Of a stretch of DNA of 64,000 nt, positions 16,874-24,937 are shown one piece after another. Source of the DNA: Paenibacillus borealis (GTDB lineage: Bacteria; Bacillota; Bacilli; Paenibacillales; Paenibacillaceae); contig NZ_CP009285.1 of NCBI RefSeq assembly GCF_000758665.1, positions 4,526,001-4,590,000 of the forward strand. Reading direction: 5' to 3'. Below the pieces are notes generated by a model that was not told where the DNA came from, did no database searches, and saw only the letters and a program-made list of their open reading frames with translations. The translations under genes were made by a program, and so were the position numbers. How positions within the stretch are numbered: position 1 is the first letter of the stretch; each line of letters starts with the position of its first letter.

Positions 16874-17566
16874 TTATTTCCAGCCTAATGCCTTGCTGAT
16901 CCAGGCAACCGCTTCCGGTGTCCAGCTCCCGTCCATCCTTGAACGCAGCCACTCCACAGCCTCTTCTCGTGATCCTTCAAAGGACCCGATCCCGGCTTCG
17001 CTCATCCAGTGGCCCGTGGTTTCAAACGAGGTACTGTTCCACCCGTTAGGCTCTCCGTCCGCATTCAGCCGCTGCTTAACTCCGGAGATTACAATATCCA
17101 GAGTGCCCTGAAGCTCGGTTACGGCGTTGTCAAAGGCTGTTTTCTTTTCTTTGGCTTTCATATCGGCCATAGAACGCAGCTGCCGTGTCTCTATACCTTC
17201 GTGTTCACGGATAATCTGCAGCAGGGTCAGCGCTTCTCTGGTAGCAAGACCGCTGTCATACCGCTCCTCCAGGGACTGCGGACTGCCAGCCGCCGCCAGA
17301 TACGCGGGAAGCCACTCACGGGATACCAGAACGGCTTTTTTCTTAATAAACTTTCCGTAGCCGGCTAATCCTTCTCCCGGAAATCTGACCCGCCAGCCCC
17401 AAGGGTCCAGCTCGGAACCGGTATGCCAGTTCTCCGCCAGGGTCAGCCCATTCACAGATGGATGCCCAGGGATCATCGGGGCAAGAGGAACGATTCCCAG
17501 CTTGGCCACAACCTCAGCCATCTCCTCAAATGTGGTAATACTCTCTTGGCTTTCAAGACTCCCCAC
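16874..17566 (-). CDS. AlkZ-related protein (tentative)
   Basis: This 230-residue soluble protein resembles proteins named AlkZ-related (YcaQ-like winged-helix glycosylase relatives). Features seen are a central block KKKAVLVSREWLPAYLAAAG, a helix-rich segment around MADMKAKEKKTAFDNAVTELQ, then LDIVISGVKQRLNADGEPNGWNS and a C-terminal helical part with two WLRSRMDGSWTPEAVAWISK-like turns. It is shorter than true AlkZ glycosylases, so catalysis is uncertain. The gene stands alone with its own terminator. The family call is from memory of similar sequences and is moderate only. Confidence 0.5.
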   Translation of the reverse strand: MGSLESQESITTFEEMAEVVAKLGIVPLAPMIPGHPSVNGLTLAENWHTGSELDPWGWRVRFPGEGLAGYGKFIKKKAVLVSREWLPAYLAAAGSPQSLEERYDSGLATREALTLLQIIREHEGIETRQLRSMADMKAKEKKTAFDNAVTELQGTLDIVISGVKQRLNADGEPNGWNSTSFETTGHWMSEAGIGSFEGSREEAVEWLRSRMDGSWTPEAVAWISKALGWK

Positions 17567-17654
17567 TCATTCCGCCTCCTCAGAGTTTAAATAGCATACG
17601 CTTCTGTAATTCCACTTCACTAAAGCCACTTCGGAAACATGGAGCTGATGTAAA

Positions 17655-18239
17655 TCAGCCAAGCTCATCTGCTTCCTGCCCCATACAGCGGATTCCGGCA
17701 ATATAAGTGCGGATTAGCCGGGTAAGACTGACATTCAAATCCAGCGGCATTCCGAAACCGCCTTGATTCTCAAGGGTTGAGAATCCATGCAGAATGCTGC
17801 GTAATCCCCGGACTGCATGCAGGTTCCCCTCCTCATCCAGCCCGAAGCAGGACAGCACCTGAATAATCAGCGACAGGACCTTCCCGCCCGCAGCTTCCAG
17901 TGCTGTATCCCCTTGTTCAGGTGCTCTTAGGGTCGTTTCATACAGTCCCGGATGTTGTCTGGCAAATCCGATGTATGCCTGGCTCAGCGCATGGACCGCC
18001 TCTTCGCCCCGTGCGCCTTCCGCTGCCGCTGACATGGCGTCATAGAGCTGCTCAAGCCCATGAATCGCCAGCAGTGTCCGCAGACCCGCCAGTCCGTTAA
18101 TGTGATTATACAACGACGGCGGCCGAACGCCCAGCTTGGCCGCCAGGGCGGCCAGCGTCACCTCCTGAACACCCTGTGCGTCAGCCAGCTCTGCTGCTGC
18201 CAGCACCAGAGTATGTGTGTCTAAACCGGCTCTAGCCAT
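17655..18239 (-). CDS. TetR/AcrR family regulator with WHG-type C-terminal domain
   Basis: The 194-residue protein begins with the usual three-helix DNA-binding domain (about 5-55): TLVLAAAELADAQGVQEVTLAALAAKLGVRPPSLYNHI. The C-terminal part, GFARQHPGLYETTL and later GLRSILHGFSTLE, matches the WHG ligand-binding type. The start overlaps the end of the MBL hydrolase gene by eight bases. Since the operon promoter contains two near-identical palindromes, this protein most likely represses its own operon and responds to a small molecule handled by the hydrolase. Confidence 0.85.
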   Translation of the reverse strand: MARAGLDTHTLVLAAAELADAQGVQEVTLAALAAKLGVRPPSLYNHINGLAGLRTLLAIHGLEQLYDAMSAAAEGARGEEAVHALSQAYIGFARQHPGLYETTLRAPEQGDTALEAAGGKVLSLIIQVLSCFGLDEEGNLHAVRGLRSILHGFSTLENQGGFGMPLDLNVSLTRLIRTYIAGIRCMGQEADELG

Positions 18240-18960
18240 GCACTCTCCCTCCCTTCAGTAATACTCTGCCAGCTTCTGCAGCCGCATGTCTCATGGCTTC
18301 AACCGGGTCCATCACCAGATTGCCGTGACCCACAGCCAGCACTGAAGGGGCAAGCTCAATCAGCTTATACGCACTGGCCAGTGCCTGCTCCAGACTCCAT
18401 GTCGCCATAGCCGGAAAAGGAAACAACGGCACCTTCTTGCCGGACACAGCTGTTGCCCGGAAGGTCTGGAACGCATCCCCTACAATCAGGGCTCCGCTGC
18501 GCTGATCGCGGAAAGACATAGATCCTGGAGTATGCCCCGGCGTACTAATGGTGGTAAGTGAGCCGATGGTATTCCCATCGTACAGCAGCACATCGGGCTT
18601 GGTTGCTATCTTGGCCGGTACGCTGCCCTTGATCGGGGTCTGCAGCTCACCAGCTCTTAATGAGCGGTCACCGGCAAGGAGTGCGGCATCCCGTTCCGAG
18701 ATATAGACCTTCGCCTCTGGAACATGCTTCTTGAGCGCATCCAGCGCCCCGACATGATCCATATGGCCATGGGTTAGCACAATGCGGGTAAGCGGCTTCT
18801 GAAGCTTGGCAGAATATTGTAGAATACCTTGTAAGCTGTATGACATACCTGCATCTATTAAAGTAAGTTCCTCTTCTTCTTCAACCAGATAACAATTGAC
18901 GGGGAATAAGCGAGGCAGCCAGGTAAGCTGGTGCAGATAACCTTCTTGAGTCACTCTCAT
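18232..18960 (-). CDS. MBL-fold metallo-hydrolase
   Basis: The 242-residue protein has the metallo-beta-lactamase metal motif THGHMDHVG (HxHxDH) plus later ligands in STPGHTPGSM (His), IVGDAFQ (Asp) and VGHGN (His). It probably hydrolyses an ester or thioester; the substrate is unknown. I chose ATG 18958-18960 because GAGGAGG lies six bases upstream. It is the first gene of an operon with the TetR regulator and its promoter is overlain by two TetR-type palindromes. Confidence 0.85.
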   Translation of the reverse strand: MRVTQEGYLHQLTWLPRLFPVNCYLVEEEEELTLIDAGMSYSLQGILQYSAKLQKPLTRIVLTHGHMDHVGALDALKKHVPEAKVYISERDAALLAGDRSLRAGELQTPIKGSVPAKIATKPDVLLYDGNTIGSLTTISTPGHTPGSMSFRDQRSGALIVGDAFQTFRATAVSGKKVPLFPFPAMATWSLEQALASAYKLIELAPSVLAVGHGNLVMDPVEAMRHAAAEAGRVLLKGGRVHG

Positions 18961-18975
18961 AAGGATCCTCCTCAA

Positions 18976-19023
18976 AACTAATGTGATTAGTTACAATATA
19001 AACTAATCACATTAGTTTTGCAA
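18976..19023 (-). promoter_or_regulatory. Promoter with twin TetR-type operators
   Basis: On the minus strand TTGCAA (-35, 19018-19023), a 17-base spacer, and TATATT (-10, 18995-19000) form a good sigma-A promoter. The spacer is exactly the palindrome AACTAAT-GTG-ATTAGTT (19001-19017). A second copy (18976-18992) overlies the expected start point. Repressor binding at either would block transcription of the MBL-TetR operon. Confidence 0.8.
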
Positions 19024-19199
19024 GAGGCGCTTGTATTTTCCATACCTGTACCCAGCCATAATTTCATATCCCAATTCAGTACAAACACCTTCACCGCCAG
19101 ACTGATCATCAATCCTGCCAAACAAATCGCGAATCCATGCGAATTAAGCTTTTGAAACCCGGTAATGATCCGTTCATCCTTGATTCCCTGCCGGTTCAT
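18987..19199 (-). pseudogene. Truncated small membrane protein gene downstream of XRE regulator
   Basis: The frame begins by ATGA overlap with the XRE regulator stop codon, as in the common XRE-regulator/membrane-protein pair. Residues 1-48 (MNRQGIKDERIITGFQKL..., then an ICLAGLMISLAVKVFVLNW membrane helix) look like the start of a DUF6773-like multi-pass protein. The expected further helices are missing. The last 20 codons read through the promoter and operator of the MBL-TetR operon. I infer a deletion or insertion joined the two loci and cut this gene short. Confidence 0.5.
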
Positions 19200-19405
19200 T
19201 CTTCTTCCTCCCAGAAAATATCATTTAACGTTGTACCCAGCACTCTGCAAATGGCAATACACAATCGGATCGTCGGGTTATAGTTGCCCGCTTCGATCAG
19301 ACCGATGGTCTGTCTCGTTACCCCTACCGCATCTGCCAGCTGCTCCTGCGACAGGTCTTTCTGCACCCGCGCCAGCTTCAATCTGATGTTCTTATGCTCA
19401 CCCAC
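19196..19405 (-). CDS. XRE family (Cro/CI-type) transcription regulator
   Basis: This 69-residue protein is almost entirely a helix-turn-helix: NIRLKLARVQKDLSQEQLADAVGVTRQTIGLIEAGNYNPTIRLCIAICRVLGTTLNDIFW. The pattern is that of the small YgzD/YvaO-like regulators that sit before a membrane protein gene. The GTG start at 19403-19405 has GGAGGA upstream. Its partner gene is truncated, so its remaining target may be just its own promoter. Confidence 0.85.
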   Translation of the reverse strand: MGEHKNIRLKLARVQKDLSQEQLADAVGVTRQTIGLIEAGNYNPTIRLCIAICRVLGTTLNDIFWEEEE

Positions 19406-19500
19406 GCGGAATCCTCCTGGAATGATATGTATTTCTTACATATTGTAATCTATATCAATCATTATATACATTATACATTGCATTCAGGGTATAAAATAAA

Positions 19501-19521
19501 CACCATCCGCAAGGGATGGTG
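19501..19521 (-). terminator. Terminator of the pst operon
   Basis: CACCATCC and GGATGGTG form an 8-base-pair stem with a five-base loop, followed on the minus strand by TTTATTTTAT. It lies 53 bases after the pstB stop. Confidence 0.75.
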
Positions 19522-19573
19522 CCTATTCTACTATGATGCCTGTGGCTTCTGCGGCTTCCGTGATGCTTGTCTG

Positions 19574-20350
19574 TCAGCCGAAACGGCCCATAATGTATTC
19601 CTGGGTCATTTGATTCTCGGGATTACTGAAGACCTTCTCGGTCTTGTCATATTCCACAAGCGAGCCCAGATAGAAGTAAGCTGTGTAATCTGAGATCCGC
19701 GCTGCCTGCTGCATGTTATGGGTAACAATTACGATACGCAGCTCTTCCTTCAGTTCCTTAATCAGCTCTTCCACCTTACCTGTCGATACAGGGTCAAGTG
19801 CTGAGGCCGGCTCATCGAGCAGCAGGATCTGCGGGTTAACCGACAACGCCCGGGCAATACACAGACGCTGCTGCTGTCCGCCGGACAAGGCCAGTGCGGA
19901 GTCCTTCAAGCGGTCTTTGACTTCGTCCCACAGAGCGGCGCGGCGCAGGCTGCTCTCCACGATTTCATCCAGTGCTTTTTTGCCTTTAATTCCATGATAC
20001 TTAGGACCAAAGGCGATATTGTCATAAATGGATTTATAGAACGGGTTCGGCTTCTGCCAGACCATGCCGATTTTTTGGCGCAGCTTGATCACATCTGTTC
20101 CGGATGCGTTGATATCTATACCGTCAATCCAGATGCTGCCTTTGGTTGTCGAGCCGGAAATATCATCATTCATCCGGTTAAGGGAACGGAGAAAGGTTGA
20201 TTTCCCGCAGCCTGAAGGTCCGATCAGTGCCGTTACCGTATTCTGGGCGAAGGGAAGACTGATTCCCTTAACCGCCTCATATGTGCCATAAAAAATACTC
20301 AGATCCTCAGTTTGAAATGATTCGCGTACCATCGGTTCCGCTATGCCCAT
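19574..20350 (-). CDS. pstB: Phosphate ABC transporter ATP-binding protein PstB
   Basis: The 258-residue ATPase energises high-affinity phosphate import. Walker [10 protein letters not shown] (43-51), the signature LSGGQQQR, Walker B ILLLDEP with the following ASALDP, and the switch histidine in VTHNMQQA are all present. Length is normal for PstB. It is the last gene of pstS-pstC-pstA-pstB. The ATG follows AGGAGG, which ends a 65-base leader repeated before pstS and a small membrane protein gene. Confidence 0.95.
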   Translation of the reverse strand: MGIAEPMVRESFQTEDLSIFYGTYEAVKGISLPFAQNTVTALIGPSGCGKSTFLRSLNRMNDDISGSTTKGSIWIDGIDINASGTDVIKLRQKIGMVWQKPNPFYKSIYDNIAFGPKYHGIKGKKALDEIVESSLRRAALWDEVKDRLKDSALALSGGQQQRLCIARALSVNPQILLLDEPASALDPVSTGKVEELIKELKEELRIVIVTHNMQQAARISDYTAYFYLGSLVEYDKTEKVFSNPENQMTQEYIMGRFG

Positions 20351-20358
20351 CTCTTACT

Positions 20359-20423
20359 CCTCCTAAAAGTTTTGTCAGCATCCGCTTCTTGCATCACCTT
20401 CGCAAAACTTGCTACGGAAGCAT
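20359..20423 (-). promoter_or_regulatory. Repeated SD-containing leader, copy 2
   Basis: Minus-strand 65-base segment from ATGCTTCCGTAG to the AGGAGG of pstB. AGTTTTG near its start can pair with CAAAACT just before the ribosome-binding site. It resembles the segments at 16450-16514 and 23295-23361. Confidence 0.65.
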
Positions 20424-20442
20424 CTCTCTTTGTCTTATTAGC

Positions 20443-21339
20443 CTAGTTCATTCTCTTGGAAGCGGTAAGCTTGCGGTAGATGAATCTGCCGAAGTAACGT
20501 GCCGCCAAATTAAATATTAATACAGTAATTACCAGCACCGCTGAAGCACCAGCAGCGATCTGAATCGCATCAGGTGCCAGGCCTTCACTGTTGACCTTCC
20601 AGATATGCACCGCCAGCGTTTCTGCCGGACGGAACGGGTTCAGGGGTGAAGAAGGACTAAGCGGATTCCAGTTGCTGAAATCCAGGCGCGGACTGCTCAT
20701 CCCCGCCGTGAACATCAAAGCTGCCGCTTCACCGAATACGCGTCCGGCGGACAGGATCGTTCCTGTGATGATCGTCGGCAGAGCGACCGGGAGCAGTACG
20801 GAGGTAACAATCTTCCATTTGGATAGTCCAAGGGCGAAGCCGGCTTCCTTCTGCTGCTTAGGTACCGTGCGGAAGGCCTGCTCGGTAATACGGACCATCA
20901 GCGGAAGATTGAAGAAGGTAAGCGCGAGCGCTCCCGAGATCAGCGAGAACCCGAGATTGAAGGTATTGACGATCAGCAAGAGACCGAACAGACCGACGAT
21001 GATGGACGGGAATGAGGATAACACTTCCACAACCAGACGGATGAAGTTAGTCAGCCTGCCGGGACGTGCATATTCTGCCATGAAGATTCCCGCACCCAGT
21101 CCAAGCGGTATAGTAATGATCAGGGTCAGGACCAGCAGGAACAAGGAGTTGAACAGCTGCGGTCCTACCCCGCCTCCTGCACGGATCTTCTGCGGTGCCG
21201 AAGTCAGGAAGTCCCAGCTGATATGACTCATGCCGCGGATGAGAATATATCCGAGCAGGCCAACCAGAATAGCTACGATAAGTAAAGCGAACGTTACAAT
21301 AATAGCAGTGGCAATTTTGTCTGCAGTTCTCGGCTTCAA
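20443..21339 (-). CDS. pstA: Phosphate ABC transporter permease PstA
   Basis: The 298-residue permease has six membrane helices and the binding-protein-dependent transport motif around EAGFALGLSKWKIVTSVLLP, which contacts PstB. It also contains LFGLLLIVNTFN and a long loop VHIWKVNSEG typical of PstA. The start overlaps the stop of pstC by four bases (ATGA), so the two permeases are coupled. pstB follows after 92 bases. Confidence 0.93.
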   Translation of the reverse strand: MKPRTADKIATAIIVTFALLIVAILVGLLGYILIRGMSHISWDFLTSAPQKIRAGGGVGPQLFNSLFLLVLTLIITIPLGLGAGIFMAEYARPGRLTNFIRLVVEVLSSFPSIIVGLFGLLLIVNTFNLGFSLISGALALTFFNLPLMVRITEQAFRTVPKQQKEAGFALGLSKWKIVTSVLLPVALPTIITGTILSAGRVFGEAAALMFTAGMSSPRLDFSNWNPLSPSSPLNPFRPAETLAVHIWKVNSEGLAPDAIQIAAGASAVLVITVLIFNLAARYFGRFIYRKLTASKRMN

Positions 21340-22238
21340 ATTTTATTTCTCCTTTCGAGCATTCTAACAAGCAGTACGAATACAAAGGTCATCAGCATCA
21401 GCACCAGGGCCATGCTCCACAGCGCGTTGTTCTGCGGTGAACCCATCGTCGTGTTACCCATGCCCAGCGTAATTACACTGGTCAGTGTGGACGCAGATTC
21501 AAACAGTGAACGGGGTACAAAAGGAGCATTACCGATAACCATCTGTACAGCCAGTGCTTCACCGAATGCACGGGCCATCCCCAATACCACACCCGTCATA
21601 ATAGCCGGGAAGGTCGTTGGAAGAATGACACGGGAGATCGTCTGCCAGCGTGTGGCACCGAGCGCAAAGGAGGATTCTTTCAAGTTTTGCGGCAAAGAAG
21701 CAAGCGCGTCTGCAGCCACGCTGGTAATGGTCGGCAGGATCATTACCGACAGCACTAGCGCGCCTGCAGCAACCCCGATGCCCTGACCGGGCAGAGTATT
21801 CCGCAGAAAAGGCACAATAACACTTAAGCCTACGAATCCGTATACGACGGATGGAATGCCTGAGAGCAGCTCAATAACCGGCTGCAGCAGTTTTTTGCCC
21901 CAGCCAGGGACGATCTCAGTCATGAATAATGCGGCGCAGATGCTAAGCGGACTAGCGATAAGCGCGGCAAGCAGCGTAACCAGGAAGGAGCCGGAGATGA
22001 ACGGAAAAGCTCCATAGGAAGGTGTGTCTGCTTCAGGCGACCATTTTGTGCCGAACAGGAACTCGGAAACCTTCACTTCACCGTTTACAAAGTTGGCAAT
22101 CCCTTTAGACGCTACGAAATATACCATTGAAACAATAATGACGATCAATAGCATTACACAAAAGGACATATAAATACGTCCGACCATATTTTCTATATGA
22201 TGTTTTTCAAACCGCGTTTTCTTTGGCTTTACCCTCAA
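21336..22238 (-). CDS. pstC: Phosphate ABC transporter permease PstC
   Basis: The 300-residue permease pairs with PstA to form the phosphate channel. Visible features are a first membrane helix (CVMLLIVIIVSMVYFVASKGI), GIPSVVYGFVGLSVIVPFLR, and the coupling loop ESSFALGATRWQTISRVILP. It lies 95 bases after pstS; that gap holds a small hairpin that may reduce read-through so that PstS is made in excess. Confidence 0.93.
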   Translation of the reverse strand: MRVKPKKTRFEKHHIENMVGRIYMSFCVMLLIVIIVSMVYFVASKGIANFVNGEVKVSEFLFGTKWSPEADTPSYGAFPFISGSFLVTLLAALIASPLSICAALFMTEIVPGWGKKLLQPVIELLSGIPSVVYGFVGLSVIVPFLRNTLPGQGIGVAAGALVLSVMILPTITSVAADALASLPQNLKESSFALGATRWQTISRVILPTTFPAIMTGVVLGMARAFGEALAVQMVIGNAPFVPRSLFESASTLTSVITLGMGNTTMGSPQNNALWSMALVLMLMTFVFVLLVRMLERRNKI

Positions 22239-22265
22239 GATGCTCCCTCTTTCTAAAGTGAAAAG

Positions 22266-22288
22266 AGAGGCAGAAGAAATCCGCCTCT
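22266..22288 (-). terminator. Partial terminator between pstS and pstC
   Basis: On the minus strand AGAGGC and GCCTCT flank an 11-base loop, followed by CTTTTC. The short stem and weak U tract fit partial termination or 3'-end protection of the pstS message. Confidence 0.5.
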
Positions 22289-22333
22289 AATCACTTGAAG
22301 TTCTAATGGATGATACCTGTGAATGAATGGGTA

Positions 22334-23284
22334 TTACTTGGCTGTTACAGTTCCTGCTACATCACGGGATACCTGCATCTGCGAAGCCGGAATGTAACCA
22401 AGCTCTACAACATCGCCAGTCTGTACTTCATCAGTCAGGAAGTAGTCGAGGAAAGCTTTTACCGTTTCATTAGGTTCACCGTTAGTATACATGTGCTCAT
22501 AAGCCCATACCGGATACTTACCTGCAATTACATTGTCTACGGAAGGCTCAACACCGTCGTAGCTCAAAGTTTTAACGGAATCATCCAGGTAAGACAGTGC
22601 CAGATAACCGATAGCTCCTGGTGTTTCGCCGATGATCTTCTTAACAGTACCGGAGGAATCCTCTTGGATTGATCCTGGCAGGTCTTCAGTTTTGGTACCA
22701 AGTGCGAAGCTCTCGAAGGTTGCGCGTGTACCCGAGCTTGCCGGACGGTTGATGATCTGGATCGCCTGGTCAGCACCGCCAACTTCGCTCCAGTTCGTGA
22801 TTTTACCAGTGAAGATGTCAATCAGCTGCTGCTTAGTCAGTGTATCTACACCTGCATCCGGATTGCTTACAGCAGCGATGGCTACTACGGCTACCTGATG
22901 ATCAACGAGTGCTGCCGCTTTTTCAGCATCAGCATCTTTCAATTTCTCTTCTGCGAATACGTCGGAGTTACCGATATCGACTTGCTTCTCAGCCACTTGT
23001 GTCAGACCAGTGCCGCTACCGCCGCCTTGAACCTGAATATCTACACCTGCATTAGCATCCATGAATTTCTCTGCTACCTGCTCTACGAGCGGCTGTAGTG
23101 CTGTGGAGCCCGAAGCCAGGATAGATCCGCTTAATTCGGCACCGCTGCTGTTTTGTGTATTTGTTGCAGCTGCATTGCCTCCGTTATTGGTTGCCGCATT
23201 ATTTCCCCCGTTGTTGCCACATGCCGAAAGTGCTACTACGCTTGTTAATGCCAAAGCCATGATCCAAGATTTTCTGAATTGCAT
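22334..23284 (-). CDS. pstS: Phosphate-binding lipoprotein PstS
   Basis: The 316-residue protein captures phosphate outside the membrane and delivers it to PstCA. It has a lipoprotein signal peptide (MQFRKSWIMALALTSVVALSAC), an Asn/Ala linker, and phosphate-binding loops SGSTALQPL, GGGSGTGL and SSGTRATF. I chose ATG 23282-23284 after AGGAGG; the frame extends 30 codons upstream through the repeated leader but that part is not signal-peptide-like. A divergent LysR gene lies upstream. Confidence 0.93.
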   Translation of the reverse strand: MQFRKSWIMALALTSVVALSACGNNGGNNAATNNGGNAAATNTQNSSGAELSGSILASGSTALQPLVEQVAEKFMDANAGVDIQVQGGGSGTGLTQVAEKQVDIGNSDVFAEEKLKDADAEKAAALVDHQVAVVAIAAVSNPDAGVDTLTKQQLIDIFTGKITNWSEVGGADQAIQIINRPASSGTRATFESFALGTKTEDLPGSIQEDSSGTVKKIIGETPGAIGYLALSYLDDSVKTLSYDGVEPSVDNVIAGKYPVWAYEHMYTNGEPNETVKAFLDYFLTDEVQTGDVVELGYIPASQMQVSRDVAGTVTAK

Positions 23285-23294
23285 TGTTTTTTTT

Positions 23295-23361
23295 CCTCCT
23301 AAAGGTTTTGTGAGTGTCTGCTTCATTGGTCTGCTTCGTACAAAACTCACTTTGGAAGCAT
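23295..23361 (-). promoter_or_regulatory. Repeated SD-containing leader, copy 3
   Basis: Minus-strand 67-base segment from ATGCTTCC to the AGGAGG of pstS. GTTTTG and CAAAAC can pair and would place the ribosome-binding site at the foot of a hairpin. It resembles the segments at 16450-16514 and 20359-20423. Confidence 0.65.
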
Positions 23362-23419
23362 TTGTTTGCATCATGTCAGCTTCTCATCTGACTCTTCTTA
23401 TTCTAGGGCTCGTTCGTTA

Positions 23420-23442
23420 TGTAAAAGTACTGAGTTTGTAAA
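23420..23442 (-). promoter_or_regulatory. Possible PhoP-type hexamers upstream of pstS
   Basis: Two TTTACA hexamers (minus strand, 23437-23442 and 23420-23425) are spaced 17 bases apart in an AT-rich region. The PhoP box in Bacillus uses 11-base spacing, so this is only suggestive. Confidence 0.25.
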
Positions 23443-23544
23443 ACGGAAGATAAAAGTTATAATAGATTTTGAATAATGCCATAGATATAATCTATATATA
23501 AGCAACAAACGTTAATTTATTGCGGTCTAACCGGAGGAATCAGC

Positions 23545-24447
23545 ATGAATCTTGTGAAATTACAAATTGTAGTCCTGATTGAAAAATATAAAAAGGTAAC
23601 GGACGTAGCCGCTGAAATGGGACTTAAGCAGCCGACCGTTTCCTTCCATATGAAGAGTCTCGAGAGTGAGCTTGGTGCTTCACTTTTCCAGTTCCGGAGC
23701 GGCCGGGTGCTGCTGACGGATGCCGGACGGGCGCTGTATCAATATGCAGTGCGGATTGTATCCCTTACAGCAGAAGCAGAGCGGACTGTTAAGCAGTTCA
23801 CGTCACTGGCCTCAGGGAACCTGGAGCTTACAGCAAGTGATATCCCCGGTAATTATCTTGTGCCTAAACTGCTGTCCCAATTCACCGGTCTGCATGACGG
23901 TATTGATGTGTTTCTGTCCATCCTGCCGGATGATGCTGTCAGGGAGCGTCTGCGGAGCCGGGAAATCCAGCTGGCTGTGCTGCACAGCGCGGACGGACAA
24001 GATGATTCCTTCCATACTCAAGTGATTGCCAGAGATGAAACGGTGCTGGTCTTTGCGCCTGGACATCCCTTTGCCGGAGCAGAGGAAATTACCGTGGAAG
24101 CGGCAGCACGAGAACCCTGGGTACAGCATGAAGCCGCCTCGTTCCTCCGCGGAATAGCCGACAAGTGGACGCAGCTGAATCATGTAAAAGTGTGGAACCA
24201 TGCCGTACTCGGCTCACCGGAGGCGGTCAAACGTATGATTAGCGGAGGAGGGATGGTCGGAGTATTCTCCAAATCGGGGATTGAGGCTGAGGTGGCAGCC
24301 GGAATTCTAAGCTATGCCCCGCTACCGGGACTTCATCCCGGCGATGGCGCATTTGTGCTGGCCTGGCGCAAAGATTACACCCTCTCTCCGTTACAGAAGG
24401 CTTTTGCCGGAATGGCTGGTGGTGTCGGAATACAGGAGGAGAATTAG
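23545..24447 (+). CDS. LysR family transcription regulator
   Basis: The 300-residue protein has an N-terminal winged helix (1-60; VTDVAAEMGLKQPTVSFHMKSLESELGASLFQF) and a C-terminal effector domain starting near LELTASDIPGNYLVP. The sequence is CysB/CysL-like in type, but the effector is unknown. The ATG has GGAGGA upstream. It is divergent from pstS, with about 180 bases between the starts, so control of pstS is possible but not shown. Confidence 0.85.
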   Translation: MNLVKLQIVVLIEKYKKVTDVAAEMGLKQPTVSFHMKSLESELGASLFQFRSGRVLLTDAGRALYQYAVRIVSLTAEAERTVKQFTSLASGNLELTASDIPGNYLVPKLLSQFTGLHDGIDVFLSILPDDAVRERLRSREIQLAVLHSADGQDDSFHTQVIARDETVLVFAPGHPFAGAEEITVEAAAREPWVQHEAASFLRGIADKWTQLNHVKVWNHAVLGSPEAVKRMISGGGMVGVFSKSGIEAEVAAGILSYAPLPGLHPGDGAFVLAWRKDYTLSPLQKAFAGMAGGVGIQEEN

Positions 24448-24592
24448 CGCGATGGCCTGGAAAGAATGCGCAGTGAGAAGCTTATGGTAGTTTCATCCCT
24501 GTGTATAGTTGGTCTTCCGGGCGGCTGGTGCTGTAGCAGGAATTTCTCGATTCATCCGTTATCCAGAGCAGAAATCTGGTGACTTTATATAA

Positions 24593-24772
24593 AATCCTGC
24601 CCATAATACAACATTCCCCTCATCCTATCGGCCCAAATCCAAATTTGTTGTAAAAAAGGCAGCATTTTTCCTTTTCCAAGCGGCCTAGCAGGATTATTCA
24701 TGTATTTCATACAACAATCCTTCTAAACACATCGATATCCATACACCAAAGTTGTAAAACGTACAACACTTC
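24593..24772. repeat. TACAACA-rich intergenic repeat, copy A
   Basis: About 180 bases related by eye along their length to 55467-55646. Shared landmarks in order are AATCCTGC, AATACAACATT, TTGTTGTA, CAGCATTTT, TACAACA and CGTACAACA. The 24448-24937 interval otherwise holds only the methyltransferase terminator. Confidence 0.7.
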
Positions 24773-24853
24773 ACTCTCAAGTACGTACTTTGAAGTCTCC
24801 ATTCTGCCGTAACGATTCAAATGCACAGAACTGAAATTTACATTTCCATAACA

Positions 24854-24905
24854 AAACGGTATCCCTTAGCGCACGAACGTAACCGCGCTTCAAGAGATAC
24901 CGTTT
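24854..24905 (-). terminator. Terminator-like hairpin after the methyltransferase gene
   Basis: AAACGGTATC and GATACCGTTT are perfect 10-base inverted copies with a 32-base loop, followed on the minus strand by TGTTATGG. The loop is long, so termination strength is uncertain. Confidence 0.5.
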
Positions 24906-24937
24906 ATTGAAATATAGAATCCATACCACTTTGTTTA

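Noticed and set aside
23420-23442. Definite PhoP box before pstS
   Set aside because: Hexamers are 17 bases apart rather than 11, so kept only as a low-confidence site.
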